Shown here: positions 22,112 to 31,238 of the stretch, one piece after another
How positions within the stretch are numbered: position 1 is the first letter of the stretch
Layout of the letters: every line of letters starts with the position of its first letter
Assembly (NCBI RefSeq): GCF_013340305.1
Contig: NZ_BLVP01000005.1
Span: 62,001 to 126,000 of the forward strand
Length of the DNA: 64,000 nt
Direction of reading: 5' to 3'
From: Desulfovibrio psychrotolerans
Lineage (GTDB): Bacteria; Desulfobacterota; Desulfovibrionia; Desulfovibrionales; Desulfovibrionaceae
The notes under the pieces: generated by a model
What the model was told of the DNA's origin: nothing
The model's input: only the letters and a program-made list of their open reading frames with translations
Database searches by the model: none
Made by a program: the position numbers and the translations under genes

Positions 22112-23772
22112 CGGAACCGGCGCGTACGCTCTCCATCAATTACGAACCGCTGCTGAAGGTTCTTGTCGCGGCCATCATAGCACTTCCCCTGCTCATCTTT
22201 GTGCTCTATCCGCTCATAAGCATTCTCGGCTTCAGCTTCCACACGCCGGAAGGCTTCGGACTCCAAAACTACGCCGCCACCCTCAGCACAGACCGTTTCA
22301 GACGCCTGCTCGGCAACAGCTTTGCCGTCACCTCCGTCACAACGGCCATTGCCGTTGTGCTCTCCTACGGCTTTGCCTTTGCCGTGCAGCGCACCTGCCT
22401 GCCATGCCGCAATCTGTTCCGCCTCATCGCGCTTATGCCGCTGTTCGCGCCCTCACTGGTGCAGGCTCAGGGTCTGGTGCTCATGCTGGGGCGCAACGGA
22501 CTCATAAACCGCATGCTGGGCACAGAAATATCCATCTACGGGTATTGGGGCATTGTCATCTCCAGCGTGCTCTATGTGTTCCCCTACGCCTTTCTCATCC
22601 TTTCCGCCTCGCTTTCGCAGGCGGATAACCGCCTCTACGAATCTTCGCGCATTCTGGGGGCAAGCCCCCTGCGCACCTTTCTCACCGTCACGCTTCCTTC
22701 CAACCGTTTCGCTCTTGTGGCCACATGCTTTGTCGTCTTCACGCTGGTGATAACGGACTTCGGCAACCCCATGGTCGTGGGCGGCGACTACAGCGTGCTC
22801 GCCACAGAGGTGTATAATCAGGTCATCGGGCAGGCCAACTTCGAACTCGGTGCCGTCATCGGTATGGTGCTGCTTATCCCGGTGGCTATCGCCGTGGGCG
22901 TGGAAAAGTGGTTCAACCGCCGCAGCTACGCGCAGATATCGGAAGGGTCGCAGCCGCTCAGCATACGGCCCCACGCCGTGCGCGACAGCCTGTTCACCCT
23001 CTATGCCCTGCTTCTGTGCGCTGCCATTCTCGCCGTGGTGGGCATTGTCGTCTTTGCCAGCTTCACCAGGCTGTGGCCCTACCGCATGGAGCTGACCCTG
23101 CTGCATTACGGTTTTGACGTACAAAACGGCATTCAGCCTCTCTGGAACAGCATATACACAGGTCTCATGGCCGCGCTTATCGGTGTCACCGTGACCGGGC
23201 TGGCAGCGTACGTCACGGAAAAATTCCGCACCATTCTGGACTCCCCCCTCTACTTCCTGTGCATCGTTCCCGCCGCCATCCCCGGCATGGTGCTGGGGCT
23301 GGGATACATCCTTGCCTTCAACTCACCGGATAACCCGATCTATCCCCTCTATGGCACGCTGGTGCTCATCGCCATCTGCAACGTCTACTACTACCATGCA
23401 CAGGGCTTCCTCATCGCCTCCACCAGCATGAAACAGATAAGCCCTTCTTTCGACGAGGCATCCTCCTCGCTCGGAGCAACCTTCCTGCGCACCATGCGCA
23501 AGGTCACGCTCCCCCTCATGTGGCCCACCCTTGTCGGGGTTGCCGTGTTCTTTTTCATGCGCAGCATGGTCACCTTGTCGGCGGTCATCTTCCTCATCAC
23601 CCCGTCCACGCAGGTGGCGGCGGTATCTGTCCTGCTGCTGGAAGACCGGGGAGCCGTCAATCAGGCCGCAGCCTTTTCCGTCTGCATCATGGCGGTGGTC
23701 ATGCTCGCCCTTGCCGTTGCCCGGCTTGTGCTGAATGCCGCAGGCTTCCGCCACATCTCGCTTATCCGCTAG
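22108..23772 (+). CDS. ABC transporter permease, fused double-length (FbpB/PhnU-V type)
   Basis: This 554-residue inner-membrane protein contains two fused permease halves of about six spans each, so one chain replaces a dimer. Each half has an EAA-type loop: YESSRILGASPLRTFLTVTLP near 189-209 and FDEASSSLGATFLRTMRKVTLP near 450-471. ATG 22108 is preferred because it makes the 4-base ATGA overlap with the ATPase stop; ATG 22102 is the alternative. It is the last gene of the importer operon. A bidirectional hairpin follows at 23807. Confidence 0.92.
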   Translation: MTEPARTLSINYEPLLKVLVAAIIALPLLIFVLYPLISILGFSFHTPEGFGLQNYAATLSTDRFRRLLGNSFAVTSVTTAIAVVLSYGFAFAVQRTCLPCRNLFRLIALMPLFAPSLVQAQGLVLMLGRNGLINRMLGTEISIYGYWGIVISSVLYVFPYAFLILSASLSQADNRLYESSRILGASPLRTFLTVTLPSNRFALVATCFVVFTLVITDFGNPMVVGGDYSVLATEVYNQVIGQANFELGAVIGMVLLIPVAIAVGVEKWFNRRSYAQISEGSQPLSIRPHAVRDSLFTLYALLLCAAILAVVGIVVFASFTRLWPYRMELTLLHYGFDVQNGIQPLWNSIYTGLMAALIGVTVTGLAAYVTEKFRTILDSPLYFLCIVPAAIPGMVLGLGYILAFNSPDNPIYPLYGTLVLIAICNVYYYHAQGFLIASTSMKQISPSFDEASSSLGATFLRTMRKVTLPLMWPTLVGVAVFFFMRSMVTLSAVIFLITPSTQVAAVSVLLLEDRGAVNQAAAFSVCIMAVVMLALAVARLVLNAAGFRHISLIR

Positions 23773-23806
23773 CGGAACCCGCACACCCGTTCCCGCACCA
23801 AAAGCA

Positions 23807-23839
23807 AAAGGGTATCGGACCATCGGCCCGATACCCTTT
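23807..23839. terminator. Convergent terminator between the importer operon and the HAD gene
   Basis: AAAGGGTATCGG pairs with CCGATACCCTTT across a nine-base loop. The minus-strand reading ends in CCCTTTTGCTTTT, a good T-tract for the leftward HAD gene; the plus-strand tail is weaker. The genes on both sides converge on it. Confidence 0.8.
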
Positions 23840-23880
23840 CTGAAAAACCCGGCAACTGTCTCCTGTCAGGACAGGGGCGT

Positions 23881-24597
23881 TCAAAAAATGAACTGCTCCG
23901 CAAGGCCGGAAATATCGTCCATCACCATGTCGGCATACCTGCCCAGCGTCTCCCGCGTTCCCGCCCCGGTCAGCACGCCTATGCACAGCCCTGCCCCGGC
24001 TGCGCGCCCCATGGCCATATCGTGGGCACTGTCGCCCACCACCGCCACGGCAGAAGGGGCAAGCCCCGCAACATCGCAAAAGGCCAGAGCCATTCCCGGC
24101 CCCGGCTTTGCGCCAAAGCCGCTGTCATACCCGGCAACAAACGAGACATACCGCTCCAGTCCGAACTGCCGTGCGGCGGATTGCGCCCCAGCAAGACTGT
24201 CGTTGGTGGCAATGCCCAGAACAAGCCCGGAGAGAGAAAGATCACGAAAAAGGTCTCGCAGTCCCGGCACAGGCGCGGAGCTTGTTTCCGCCTCACGCCT
24301 GAAAAGGGTGTCCAGCCCGTTCCTCAGTTCCGCCAGCGGAACCGATGCACCATGCCGCAACCAGAGTTCCGCCAGTTCCCCCGCATGCCCTGCCGCGATG
24401 ACGGAATCGGGCAAAAAACGCCCGCTCGCCGCATCATATCCCCCAACATGCAGCATCTCGGCGGCAAGATGCGCGTCCCCTGCAGCGGCAAAGAGCGCCG
24501 CCTTGTGCATAATGGGCCGCCACGTTTCATGAAAATCAAAAAGGGTTCCGTCCTTGTCAAAAAGGACACCGCGTATGGGGGTTCCTGCCCGCTGCAT
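23881..24597 (-). CDS. HAD-family hydrolase, phosphoglycolate phosphatase-like
   Basis: The 238-residue protein is a haloacid-dehalogenase phosphatase. Motif I is FDKDGTLFDF at about 12-21, with the nucleophile and acid/base aspartates both present. Motif II is the GIATNDS block near 123, and motif IV is AVVGDSAHDMAMG near 184, with a conserved lysine just before it (GAKPGPGMAL). The alpha-helical cap between motifs I and II marks the Gph/subfamily IA. The ATG at 24597 follows GAGGAGAATGC; the frame is open much further upstream, but that part lies antisense to the DUF401 gene and is not coding. The exact substrate is unknown. It lies 146 bases downstream of the DUF401 gene on the same strand. 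Confidence 0.88.
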   Translation of the reverse strand: MQRAGTPIRGVLFDKDGTLFDFHETWRPIMHKAALFAAAGDAHLAAEMLHVGGYDAASGRFLPDSVIAAGHAGELAELWLRHGASVPLAELRNGLDTLFRREAETSSAPVPGLRDLFRDLSLSGLVLGIATNDSLAGAQSAARQFGLERYVSFVAGYDSGFGAKPGPGMALAFCDVAGLAPSAVAVVGDSAHDMAMGRAAGAGLCIGVLTGAGTRETLGRYADMVMDDISGLAEQFIF

Positions 24598-24743
24598 TGC
24601 ATTCTCCTCGGTATGTCCGTCCACACTGGTGCGCTCCCCGCCAACCCCTCCGGCAACGCAGGAGCGCGCAGTCTTCGCACAATACCTACCTGCCATACGT
24701 GACCGGTTGTTGACGGAACATGCCCTACTGCAACAGCCGTGCT

Positions 24744-26059
24744 CTAAGACAGGAGGAAGAAATACCCCACGCCGCAGCCCAGAAGCAGCAGGCAGGGCAC
24801 CACCAGCCGCCGCCACACCGGCACGATATCCACATGAAAATAGCGGCAGGTGAGCACAAAGCAAATATGCAGCGGCGTGCACATAATGCCCGTAAAGCCG
24901 GAAAAGATGGCCAGCATCACATAGGCCATCTGGTGCTCCTGCATCCCCGTCTGGGCCAGCACCCCCGTCAGCAGCGGAAAGGTAGCCCCCACATAGGCAA
25001 GGGTAATGCCCGAAACCATGCCCACCAGAAAGGGCAGCAGCACGGCAGCCACCATCAGTGCCGTTGCCCCGCCCGCCAGCCGCGAGATTTCTTCCACCAC
25101 CCCTGCCGCCGCCAGCACATCCTTGAAGATGAAAATGGCAAACACCACCCCCAGCATCTCCCACAAATGTCCGCGCACAAGCGATTGCCACGCCAGCGGG
25201 GCACTGCCCGGATTCTGCACCATGGCCACCCCTATGGCTGCCAGCAGCGCCCCCGTCACCCCCAGTTCAAACGGCACCTGCGGAGCCCACAGGGCAATGC
25301 CCACCTCCATGAGCACCGCGCCCGCTATGGCTACCAGCAGCGGCAGTCCCAGCCGCAGCACCTCGCGCCAGTTCCGTGCATGCGCGGCAGGGGTGGAAAC
25401 CCCGCCTTCATCCGCCGCCACGGCTACGGGCAGAACGGTTTCCGCAAGGGGCAGCACGGCGGGGCGCAGCATAAAGAACCAGCCCAGTGCCAGCATCACC
25501 GCCATGCCGGGCAGCCCGTACAGGGCAATACGGCCAATGGAAATATTACAGATGGAAGCGGCAAGGATAATGCCCGGATACAACGGCCACCACGTCTCCC
25601 AGACATGCCGGAACCAGTAGTTCAGCAAGGCCCTGTCCGTCGGGGGCACGTCCAGCTTCTCCGAAACGCTGCCCAGCATGGGCGCAGAAAACACTGCCCC
25701 TCCCGGCATGGGCAAAAGCCCGATGAGCACGGGAAAAAAGACCAGTCGCAGGCGCGGGCGGGTCAGGTATCCGGTCAGGCTGTCCATAAGCCGTGTCGCC
25801 TGCCCGGTTTTCCCCAGCAGATCGCTGAACACCAGAATAAGGGCCACAATAAGGGCCAGAAAAACCGTCTGCGGATGCACCAGCGCAAGCCCCGCCGTTG
25901 CAGGCCATTGCGCCACGGGCAACCCGAACAGCAGCGCAAGCACAGGCTGCCCAGCGAGATGGAGAGAATAAGGCCCAGCCGCAGGCGGATACCGGCAAGC
26001 ATGGCGAGAAAAACCGCTGCCAGCTTCATCAGGGGAACGGCTGCGTGAAGAGAGAACAT
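24744..26059 (-). pseudogene. DUF401-type polytopic membrane protein with an apparent single-base frameshift
   Basis: The product is an anion-transporter-like membrane protein with many hydrophobic spans and conserved-looking blocks (LLPMPGGAVFSAPML, NYWFRHVWETWWPLYP). Two frames must be joined. The start is at 26059 (MFSLHAAVPLMKLAAVFLAML) behind CAGGAAATGCC, but after the ILSISLG segment near 25945 the hydrophobic reading continues in another frame as PVLALLFGLPV. Restoring one G in a CTG-TG context would give one continuous protein of about 438 residues. The downstream frame alone is open back to 26090, but its first 45 residues are not membrane-like. Either the gene is broken, a sequencing error removed one base, or the downstream frame uses a later start. 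The transported substrate is unknown. Confidence 0.75.
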
Positions 26060-26576
26060 GGCATTTCCTGTCGGCAAAAGGTGAAGCCATTTCTCATCCT
26101 CCCTTTTCTCCGCTTTGTAAACAGGCGGCACATGGCAGACGCTTAGAGCCGCCTGTGCCTACCCCGGCAGACCAAGGGCAAACCCCGCAGCCATGGCAAT
26201 GCAGAACCACAGCACGCCCTTCATGCGCCACGCCAGCCCGGCAGCCCGGCCGGACAGCATCGGGTGCACATCCGGCCTCATCCCCATTTCGCCTGTGCGG
26301 GTATCCTCCGGCTGACACATAAAGCAGAACAACGCGCACAGAACACGGCATAACGAAACGTAAACACGGAGCATACGGCACCTCCCCGGCACCACCGGCC
26401 ATCGGGCAACGTCATCATGCGCGCCGCCGTGCCGGTATTCACTTCCCGTAGCACCCCTCCCGTTTCACCTGCCAATGGATATTCCCCATGGGTGTGTTCT
26501 GTTTTTGCGATTGGCTTCCCGGCCCCATCCGCGCTACATCCTGTGTATCCACACGGCGCAGGGGAGAACACAACAC
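26060..26576. other. 517-bp gap between the divergent DUF401 and LysR genes
   Basis: The only possible gene is a 42-codon minus-strand frame (listed separately). The rest shows no recognisable site. As the flanking genes diverge, promoters for both should lie here, but no clear -35/-10 pair was picked out by eye. Confidence 0.4.
26159..26287 (-). CDS. Possible 42-residue single-span membrane peptide
   Basis: Starting at ATG 26287, the frame reads MGMRPDVHPMLSGRAAGLAW and ends in a hydrophobic stretch (GVLWFCIAMAAGFALGLPG) suited to one membrane span. A GGAGG lies about 18 bases upstream, which is farther than ideal. It is co-oriented with and 99 bases upstream of the DUF401 gene start. No family was recognised, and chance hydrophobic frames of this size are common in GC-rich DNA. 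Confidence 0.3.
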   Translation of the reverse strand: MGMRPDVHPMLSGRAAGLAWRMKGVLWFCIAMAAGFALGLPG

Positions 26577-27515
26577 ATGGAACTGCACCAGCTACGGTCC
26601 TTCGTGGCCATTGCCGAAGAAGAAAACATGACCCGCGCGGCAGAGCGCCTCTTCCTCAGCCAGTCCGCCGTCAGCGGGCATCTGCGCGCGCTGGAAGAGG
26701 AACTCGGCGTCCCCCTCTTCCTGCGCACGGCCAAGGGCATGACGCTCACTCCGGAAGGCCAGCGGCTGCTCATACGCGCCCGCAGCATTCTCGATTCCGC
26801 CAATGCCCTGCTCAGCGAGGCACGCACGCTGGGCGGCAGCCTGCACGGCACCCTGAAGATAGGCTTTAATACCGACCCTGCCTTCCTGCGCGTGGCCCTG
26901 CTCTCCACCCGCATGCGGCAGCACCACCCGGAGGTGGAACTCAACCTCGTGCAGGCCATGACCTTCGAGGTGCTCGATGCCGTGGCAAAGGGCACCATGG
27001 ATGGCGGGTTCGTCTACGGCACCACCGGCGCCAACCCCGCCCTCACGGGCCATGAGCTTGCGCGCGTTCCGTTAAGCATCGTGGCACCAGCCAGATGGCG
27101 CACCAGGATCGACGGGGCAGACATGCGCGGCATCGCGGAAATGCCGTGGGTATGGGTGCCCCCGGCGTGCCCGTTCCACAGCCTTCTGAACAGCCATTTC
27201 GCGGCACAGGGCCTCACCCTCAGGCGCGTGGTGGAAACCGATCACGAAGATATCCTGCGCGCTCTGGTCATCGCGGGCGAAGGCCTGAGCGTGCTGCGCC
27301 GCTGCGAAGCGGAAGAACTGGAAAGGCTGGGCCATGTGGCCGTCTGGCGCGGCGCGGAAATGGATATCCCCCTCACCTTTGCCTGCAAGACCGCACGCAG
27401 CGACGAACCGCTTATGCAGGCCATCCTGTCCGTGGTACAGGCGGTATGGGCCGACTCTGCCCCCGCCGCGGACGAGGCATGCTGGACACATGCCCCGCCC
27501 CACTATAGACAATAG
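26577..27515 (+). CDS. LysR-family transcriptional regulator
   Basis: The 312-residue protein has the LysR winged helix-turn-helix at the N-terminus (MELHQLRSFVAIAEEENMTR, then LFLSQSAVSGHLRALEEELG) followed by a two-lobed effector-binding domain starting near residue 90 (GTLKIGFNTDPAFLRVALLS). The ATG at 26577 is the canonical LysR start; the open frame upstream lacks the family pattern. Its effector is unknown. It lies 57 bases upstream of and parallel to the fumarase gene, rather than divergent from its target as is common for LysR. A role in fumarase or C4-dicarboxylate control is only suggested by position. Confidence 0.92.
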   Translation: MELHQLRSFVAIAEEENMTRAAERLFLSQSAVSGHLRALEEELGVPLFLRTAKGMTLTPEGQRLLIRARSILDSANALLSEARTLGGSLHGTLKIGFNTDPAFLRVALLSTRMRQHHPEVELNLVQAMTFEVLDAVAKGTMDGGFVYGTTGANPALTGHELARVPLSIVAPARWRTRIDGADMRGIAEMPWVWVPPACPFHSLLNSHFAAQGLTLRRVVETDHEDILRALVIAGEGLSVLRRCEAEELERLGHVAVWRGAEMDIPLTFACKTARSDEPLMQAILSVVQAVWADSAPAADEACWTHAPPHYRQ

Positions 27516-27572
27516 AAGGAGCCCACGTCCAATCAGTTCCGCCCGCAGGCACAGCAGAAACGAGGAGAGCCC

Positions 27573-28982
27573 ATGAACCTTACCCCCGTCACACGTACAG
27601 AAACCGACAGCATGGGACCGGTACAGGTTCCGGCAGACCGCTACTGGGGTGCGCAGACCCAGCGCTCGCTGCACTACTTCGCCATCGGCAGCGATCGCAT
27701 GCCGCATGAGGTCATTCTCGCCTTCGGTCTGCTGAAAACAGCCGCCGCCCGGGCCAACAAAGCGCTGGGCAAACTCGCTCCAGACAAGGCAGACCTCATC
27801 ATCGCCGCCGCCCGCGAGGTCGCGCAGGGCAAACTTTCCGATCACTTTCCGCTGCATGTCTGGCAGACAGGCAGCGGCACCCAGACAAACATGAACGTGA
27901 ACGAGGTCATCGCCAACCGTGCCATAGAAATGGCGGGCGGCACGCCGGGCAGCAAGCACCCCGTACACCCGAACGACCACGTGAACATGTCTCAGTCGTC
28001 CAACGATACCTTCCCCGCCGCCATGCACATCGCCGCCGCCCTCACCCTCACGCGCACCCTCATTCCTGCCGTGCGCTATCTGCGCCTCGCCCTGCAGGAC
28101 AAGGCCGCCCGCTGGGACCATATCGTCAAGATAGGACGCACCCATCTGCAGGACGCCGTGCCCATGACGCTGGGGCAGGAATTTTCAGGCTATGTGGCCC
28201 TGCTTGATGAAAATCTGGAACGCATGGAAGCCGCCCTGCCCCACCTCATGCGGCTCGCGCTGGGCGGCACGGCCGTGGGCACTGGGCTGCACACCCATCC
28301 GGAATTCGCCCCCGCCGCCATAGCAGACATCGCCGAAGAAACAGGCCTGCCCTTTGTACCCGCCCCCAACTACTTCGCCGCGCTTTCCGCCCACGATGCT
28401 GTTGTCATGACCTCCGGCACCCTGCGCACACTTGCCGGTTCCCTCATGAAAATAGCCAACGACATCCGGTGGCTGGCCTCCGGTCCGCGCAGCGGCATCG
28501 GCGAACTGGAACTCCCCGCCAACGAGCCGGGGTCCTCCATCATGCCCGGCAAGGTAAACCCCACCCAGTGCGAAGCCCTGACCATGGTTGCCACGCAGGT
28601 CGTGGGGCTGGATACCGCCGTGGCCATGGCGGGCGCACAGGGCCATTTTGAGCTTAATGTCTTCAAACCGCTCATGATACACAACCTGCTCACCTCCATG
28701 AACCTGCTGGCAGACGCCTGCCGCTCCTTCACCGACCACGCGGTAAAAGGGCTTAAGGCAGACGAGGCAGCCATCGCCCGCCATGTGGAGGCCTCGCTCA
28801 TGCTGGTCACGGCACTCACGCCGGAGATAGGCTACGACAAGGCCGCACAGGTGGCGCACACAGCCCACACTCAGGGAACCACGCTCAAGGCCGCCTGCCT
28901 TGCGCTGGGCTATCTCACGGAAGAACGGTTCAACGCCATCGTGCAGCCCCTCGCCATGGCCAAACCGCACCAGGCCCCATAG
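27573..28982 (+). CDS. fumC: Fumarate hydratase, class II
   Basis: This is an iron-independent fumarase interconverting fumarate and L-malate in the cytoplasm. The 469-residue length is normal. Superfamily landmarks are [18 protein letters not shown] near 108, [20 protein letters not shown] near 130, the active-site helix [19 protein letters not shown] near 189 and the signature [17 protein letters not shown] near 320. The substrate-specific regions match FumC rather than aspartase or argininosuccinate lyase, although aspartase cannot be fully excluded by eye. GAGGAG precedes the start. A convergent terminator follows. Confidence 0.92.
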   Translation: MNLTPVTRTETDSMGPVQVPADRYWGAQTQRSLHYFAIGSDRMPHEVILAFGLLKTAAARANKALGKLAPDKADLIIAAAREVAQGKLSDHFPLHVWQTGSGTQTNMNVNEVIANRAIEMAGGTPGSKHPVHPNDHVNMSQSSNDTFPAAMHIAAALTLTRTLIPAVRYLRLALQDKAARWDHIVKIGRTHLQDAVPMTLGQEFSGYVALLDENLERMEAALPHLMRLALGGTAVGTGLHTHPEFAPAAIADIAEETGLPFVPAPNYFAALSAHDAVVMTSGTLRTLAGSLMKIANDIRWLASGPRSGIGELELPANEPGSSIMPGKVNPTQCEALTMVATQVVGLDTAVAMAGAQGHFELNVFKPLMIHNLLTSMNLLADACRSFTDHAVKGLKADEAAIARHVEASLMLVTALTPEIGYDKAAQVAHTAHTQGTTLKAACLALGYLTEERFNAIVQPLAMAKPHQAP

Positions 28983-28996
28983 CCGCACAAACAAAA

Positions 28997-29025
28997 AAGG
29001 CCGGAAGCAATCCGCTCCCGGCCCT
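28997..29025. terminator. Convergent terminator between fumC and rlpA
   Basis: GGCCGG at 28999-29004 pairs with CCGGCC at 29018-29023, extended inward by AGC/GCT. A-runs precede it and CTTCTATTT follows, so it can serve transcripts from either side. Confidence 0.7.
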
Positions 29026-29057
29026 TCTATTTCCCGTTTTCCGTTCAGCCGCTGGGG

Positions 29058-29948
29058 CTAATCCGCAAAAATAAAACTCTTGTCGTTCACATACACCAGT
29101 TCATTTCTGGTGTTCTCCGCCACGTCCACACGGGCAAACGGTCCCACCTGCACGCGCCACATACCGCTGTTCTCATCATACACCATACGGCTGGGCTTGT
29201 TGCTCTGCTGCATGGTACGCACCAGATTTTCCGCGTTTTCCTTCTTGCCAAAGGCCCCTATCTGCACAAAATAGCGTCCCTCGGGCAAAAAACTCTCCGG
29301 CCGTGCGGCAGGTCGCGGCTGCGCAGCCACCGCCTGCGTGGTCAGGGAAAAAGAAGACGACCGGGCTGCGGGTTCATCCGCAATATTGGCTTCCGCAAAG
29401 GTGTTCGACGTGTCGTTAAAGTTGTCCAGCGCCTCCACCCGCACGCGTGCCGTGCCCGTTTCCGCCATGCCTATTTCCTGCGCCGCCGTGTAGGTCAGGT
29501 CTATGATGCGGTCCTTGATAAACGGCCCGCGGTCATTCACGCGCAGAATGGTAGACCGGCCGTTCTCTAGGTTGGTCACCCGCACCGGCGTGTTAAAGGG
29601 CAGCAGCTTGTGCGCGGCAGTCATGCCGTACATATCGTACACTTCGCCGTTGGCGGTCTTGCGCCCGTGAAAATCCTTGCCGTACCAAGAGGCCACGCCA
29701 TCTTCCACAAATCCTGCGGCTGAGGACATGGTGGTGTAGGTCTTGCCGTTTATGGTATAGGTCCGCGGCTTCTGCCAGCGCGAAGGGGGCTGAAGCGGCT
29801 CGGGCTGCCCCGGCTGCGTCACCGCCGGGGGAGTGGGCCTGTGTATGGTCTCCGGCGGAGATATCTTCTTCTTCGCGCAACCGGCGGAAAGCGCCACCGC
29901 CATCAGGAGCGTTGCGAGCAGAAGGAACGGCAGGCATTTTCTATGCAT
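29058..29948 (-). CDS. rlpA: RlpA-family septal lipoprotein with SPOR domain
   Basis: The 296-residue protein starts with a lipoprotein signal (LLMAVALSAGC, lipid-modified Cys near residue 25). After a proline-rich linker, the double-psi beta-barrel domain lies around 80-180 (GVASWYGKDFHGRKTANGE, then ILRVNDRGPFIKDRIIDLT). A SPOR domain closes the protein (GRYFVQIGAFGKKENAENL to the end). RlpA proteins act on denuded peptidoglycan at the septum, as a lytic transglycosylase in some species. The ATG at 29948 follows GGAGGACCC. It is transcribed alone toward the terminator shared with fumC. Confidence 0.92.
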   Translation of the reverse strand: MHRKCLPFLLLATLLMAVALSAGCAKKKISPPETIHRPTPPAVTQPGQPEPLQPPSRWQKPRTYTINGKTYTTMSSAAGFVEDGVASWYGKDFHGRKTANGEVYDMYGMTAAHKLLPFNTPVRVTNLENGRSTILRVNDRGPFIKDRIIDLTYTAAQEIGMAETGTARVRVEALDNFNDTSNTFAEANIADEPAARSSSFSLTTQAVAAQPRPAARPESFLPEGRYFVQIGAFGKKENAENLVRTMQQSNKPSRMVYDENSGMWRVQVGPFARVDVAENTRNELVYVNDKSFIFAD

Positions 29949-30133
29949 GGGTCCTCCGTTGTATATGTATCTTCTTAATTTCCTCAATATATACTCTAGA
30001 GTCCAATGCCGCAAGCTTCACGTGCAGGCACGGAAAGGCCAAAACCCGCCTTCCGTGCCTGCCGCAAAAATGCCCGTTGTGCCCTGTCCCTGCCCTATAC
30101 GGTCAGCCAGACCTGTCACACGGGGCAAACGTA

Positions 30134-31036
30134 TCAGCGCTCTATCTGCTGTATGCCTTCCAGCACCCAAAAATCTTCGGGGCGGTCGCGGTCGCGGCTG
30201 AAGTGCCACAGTTCGCGGTCCTGTCTGGAGTGCGTGTCACCATCTTCCCGCAGCATAACGTCATACAGCACAGTGGCAATAATCTGCTGCCCCACCTCGC
30301 GCGCTTCGATAAGCTGCGGGGTAATGAGCAGCAGTTCGGTCTTGCCGGGAGTGGGATCTTCCGTGGCCTGCCGCGCTATTTCTTCATACACCTCGTCCGA
30401 GGTAAACTGGCGGATATCGTCAATGTCGCGCTTGTCCCATGAGGATTGCAGACGCACATAGATAGCCTTGGCTCCCTGCAAAAACTCATCGGGATCAAAC
30501 CCGGCAGGCAGATCGGGACCGTAAGCCGGTTCCGACGCCGTGGAAAGGTTGCCCCATGCATTGGCAGCCCGCTCATGCGTCTGCGCGCCGCCCGCCTGCG
30601 GTCCTGCACCTTCGGCAGCCATGCGCCGCGCACGCAGAAAGCGGAACAACAGGAACAGGCCGCCGCCTATAAGCAGCATATCCAGCATCCCCGGACCGCC
30701 TAACCCGGCTCCGCCGCCGAACAGCATGGAACCTATAAGTCCGCCCATAAGCATGCCGCCCAGCATACCGCCAAACCCGCTTCTGGCTCCCATGGGCGGT
30801 GCCGCGGCACCCTGCTGCGCCTGCTGGCCCTGCCGTGCCTGCTCATTGGTGTTCTGCGTCCGCGCAGGCGAGGTCGGGCTCTGCGCCGGCTGCTGCGTGC
30901 TGCGCTGGTAGCTGGGCTTGCTGCCAAACGACTTGCCGCCGCCCATCTTGCGGGCGTCCGCCGTGTCATGCATAAGCGCAAACGCGCCCAGCGTCATAAA
31001 AAAGATAATAAAGACGGATACCAGTCTTCTGTTCAT
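30134..31036 (-). CDS. Tim44-like domain membrane protein
   Basis: The 300-residue protein has an N-terminal hydrophobic signal/anchor (MNRRLVSVFIIFFMTLGAFAL). A long Gly/Gln/Pro-rich stretch with a KMGGGKSFGSKPS block follows. A glycine-rich hydrophobic pair of spans lies around 90-135 (GFGGMLGGMLMGGLIGSMLF; LDMLLIGGGLFLLFRFLRARR), and a Tim44-like C-terminal domain from about 170 to 300. Bacterial proteins of this architecture are common but poorly characterised. It is co-oriented with its neighbours, but gaps of about 185 and 200 bases argue against tight coupling. A MISC domain assignment beyond Tim44-like is not supported. Confidence 0.85.
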   Translation of the reverse strand: MNRRLVSVFIIFFMTLGAFALMHDTADARKMGGGKSFGSKPSYQRSTQQPAQSPTSPARTQNTNEQARQGQQAQQGAAAPPMGARSGFGGMLGGMLMGGLIGSMLFGGGAGLGGPGMLDMLLIGGGLFLLFRFLRARRMAAEGAGPQAGGAQTHERAANAWGNLSTASEPAYGPDLPAGFDPDEFLQGAKAIYVRLQSSWDKRDIDDIRQFTSDEVYEEIARQATEDPTPGKTELLLITPQLIEAREVGQQIIATVLYDVMLREDGDTHSRQDRELWHFSRDRDRPEDFWVLEGIQQIER

Positions 31037-31238
31037 GGTTCGGCACTCCCTTGTTTTCGTTGGTTAACGCTTCTTCTCCGGGGCAAGGGCCTCCGCCTTC
31101 CGGCATACTCTCCCTCACCTTGGCTGCACCGCCCACACGCGGCCAACTCCCGGACTCCGCTTGTGAAAAGCGGCCCCCCGTCCCGTTGCCGCAAAGCACA
31201 CAGGGCGGAAGGCCGCAATGGTTCCAGTATGGCTGCCG

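Noticed and set aside
23881-25191. Extending the HAD phosphatase to its longest frame start at 25191
   Set aside because: The extra 198 residues are antisense or out of frame with the DUF401 gene, and a good ribosome site marks 24597.
24720-26048. A 442-codon plus-strand frame opposite the DUF401 gene
   Set aside because: The minus strand has clear hydrophobic spans and a ribosome site; the plus-strand product is Gln/His/Arg-rich without domains.
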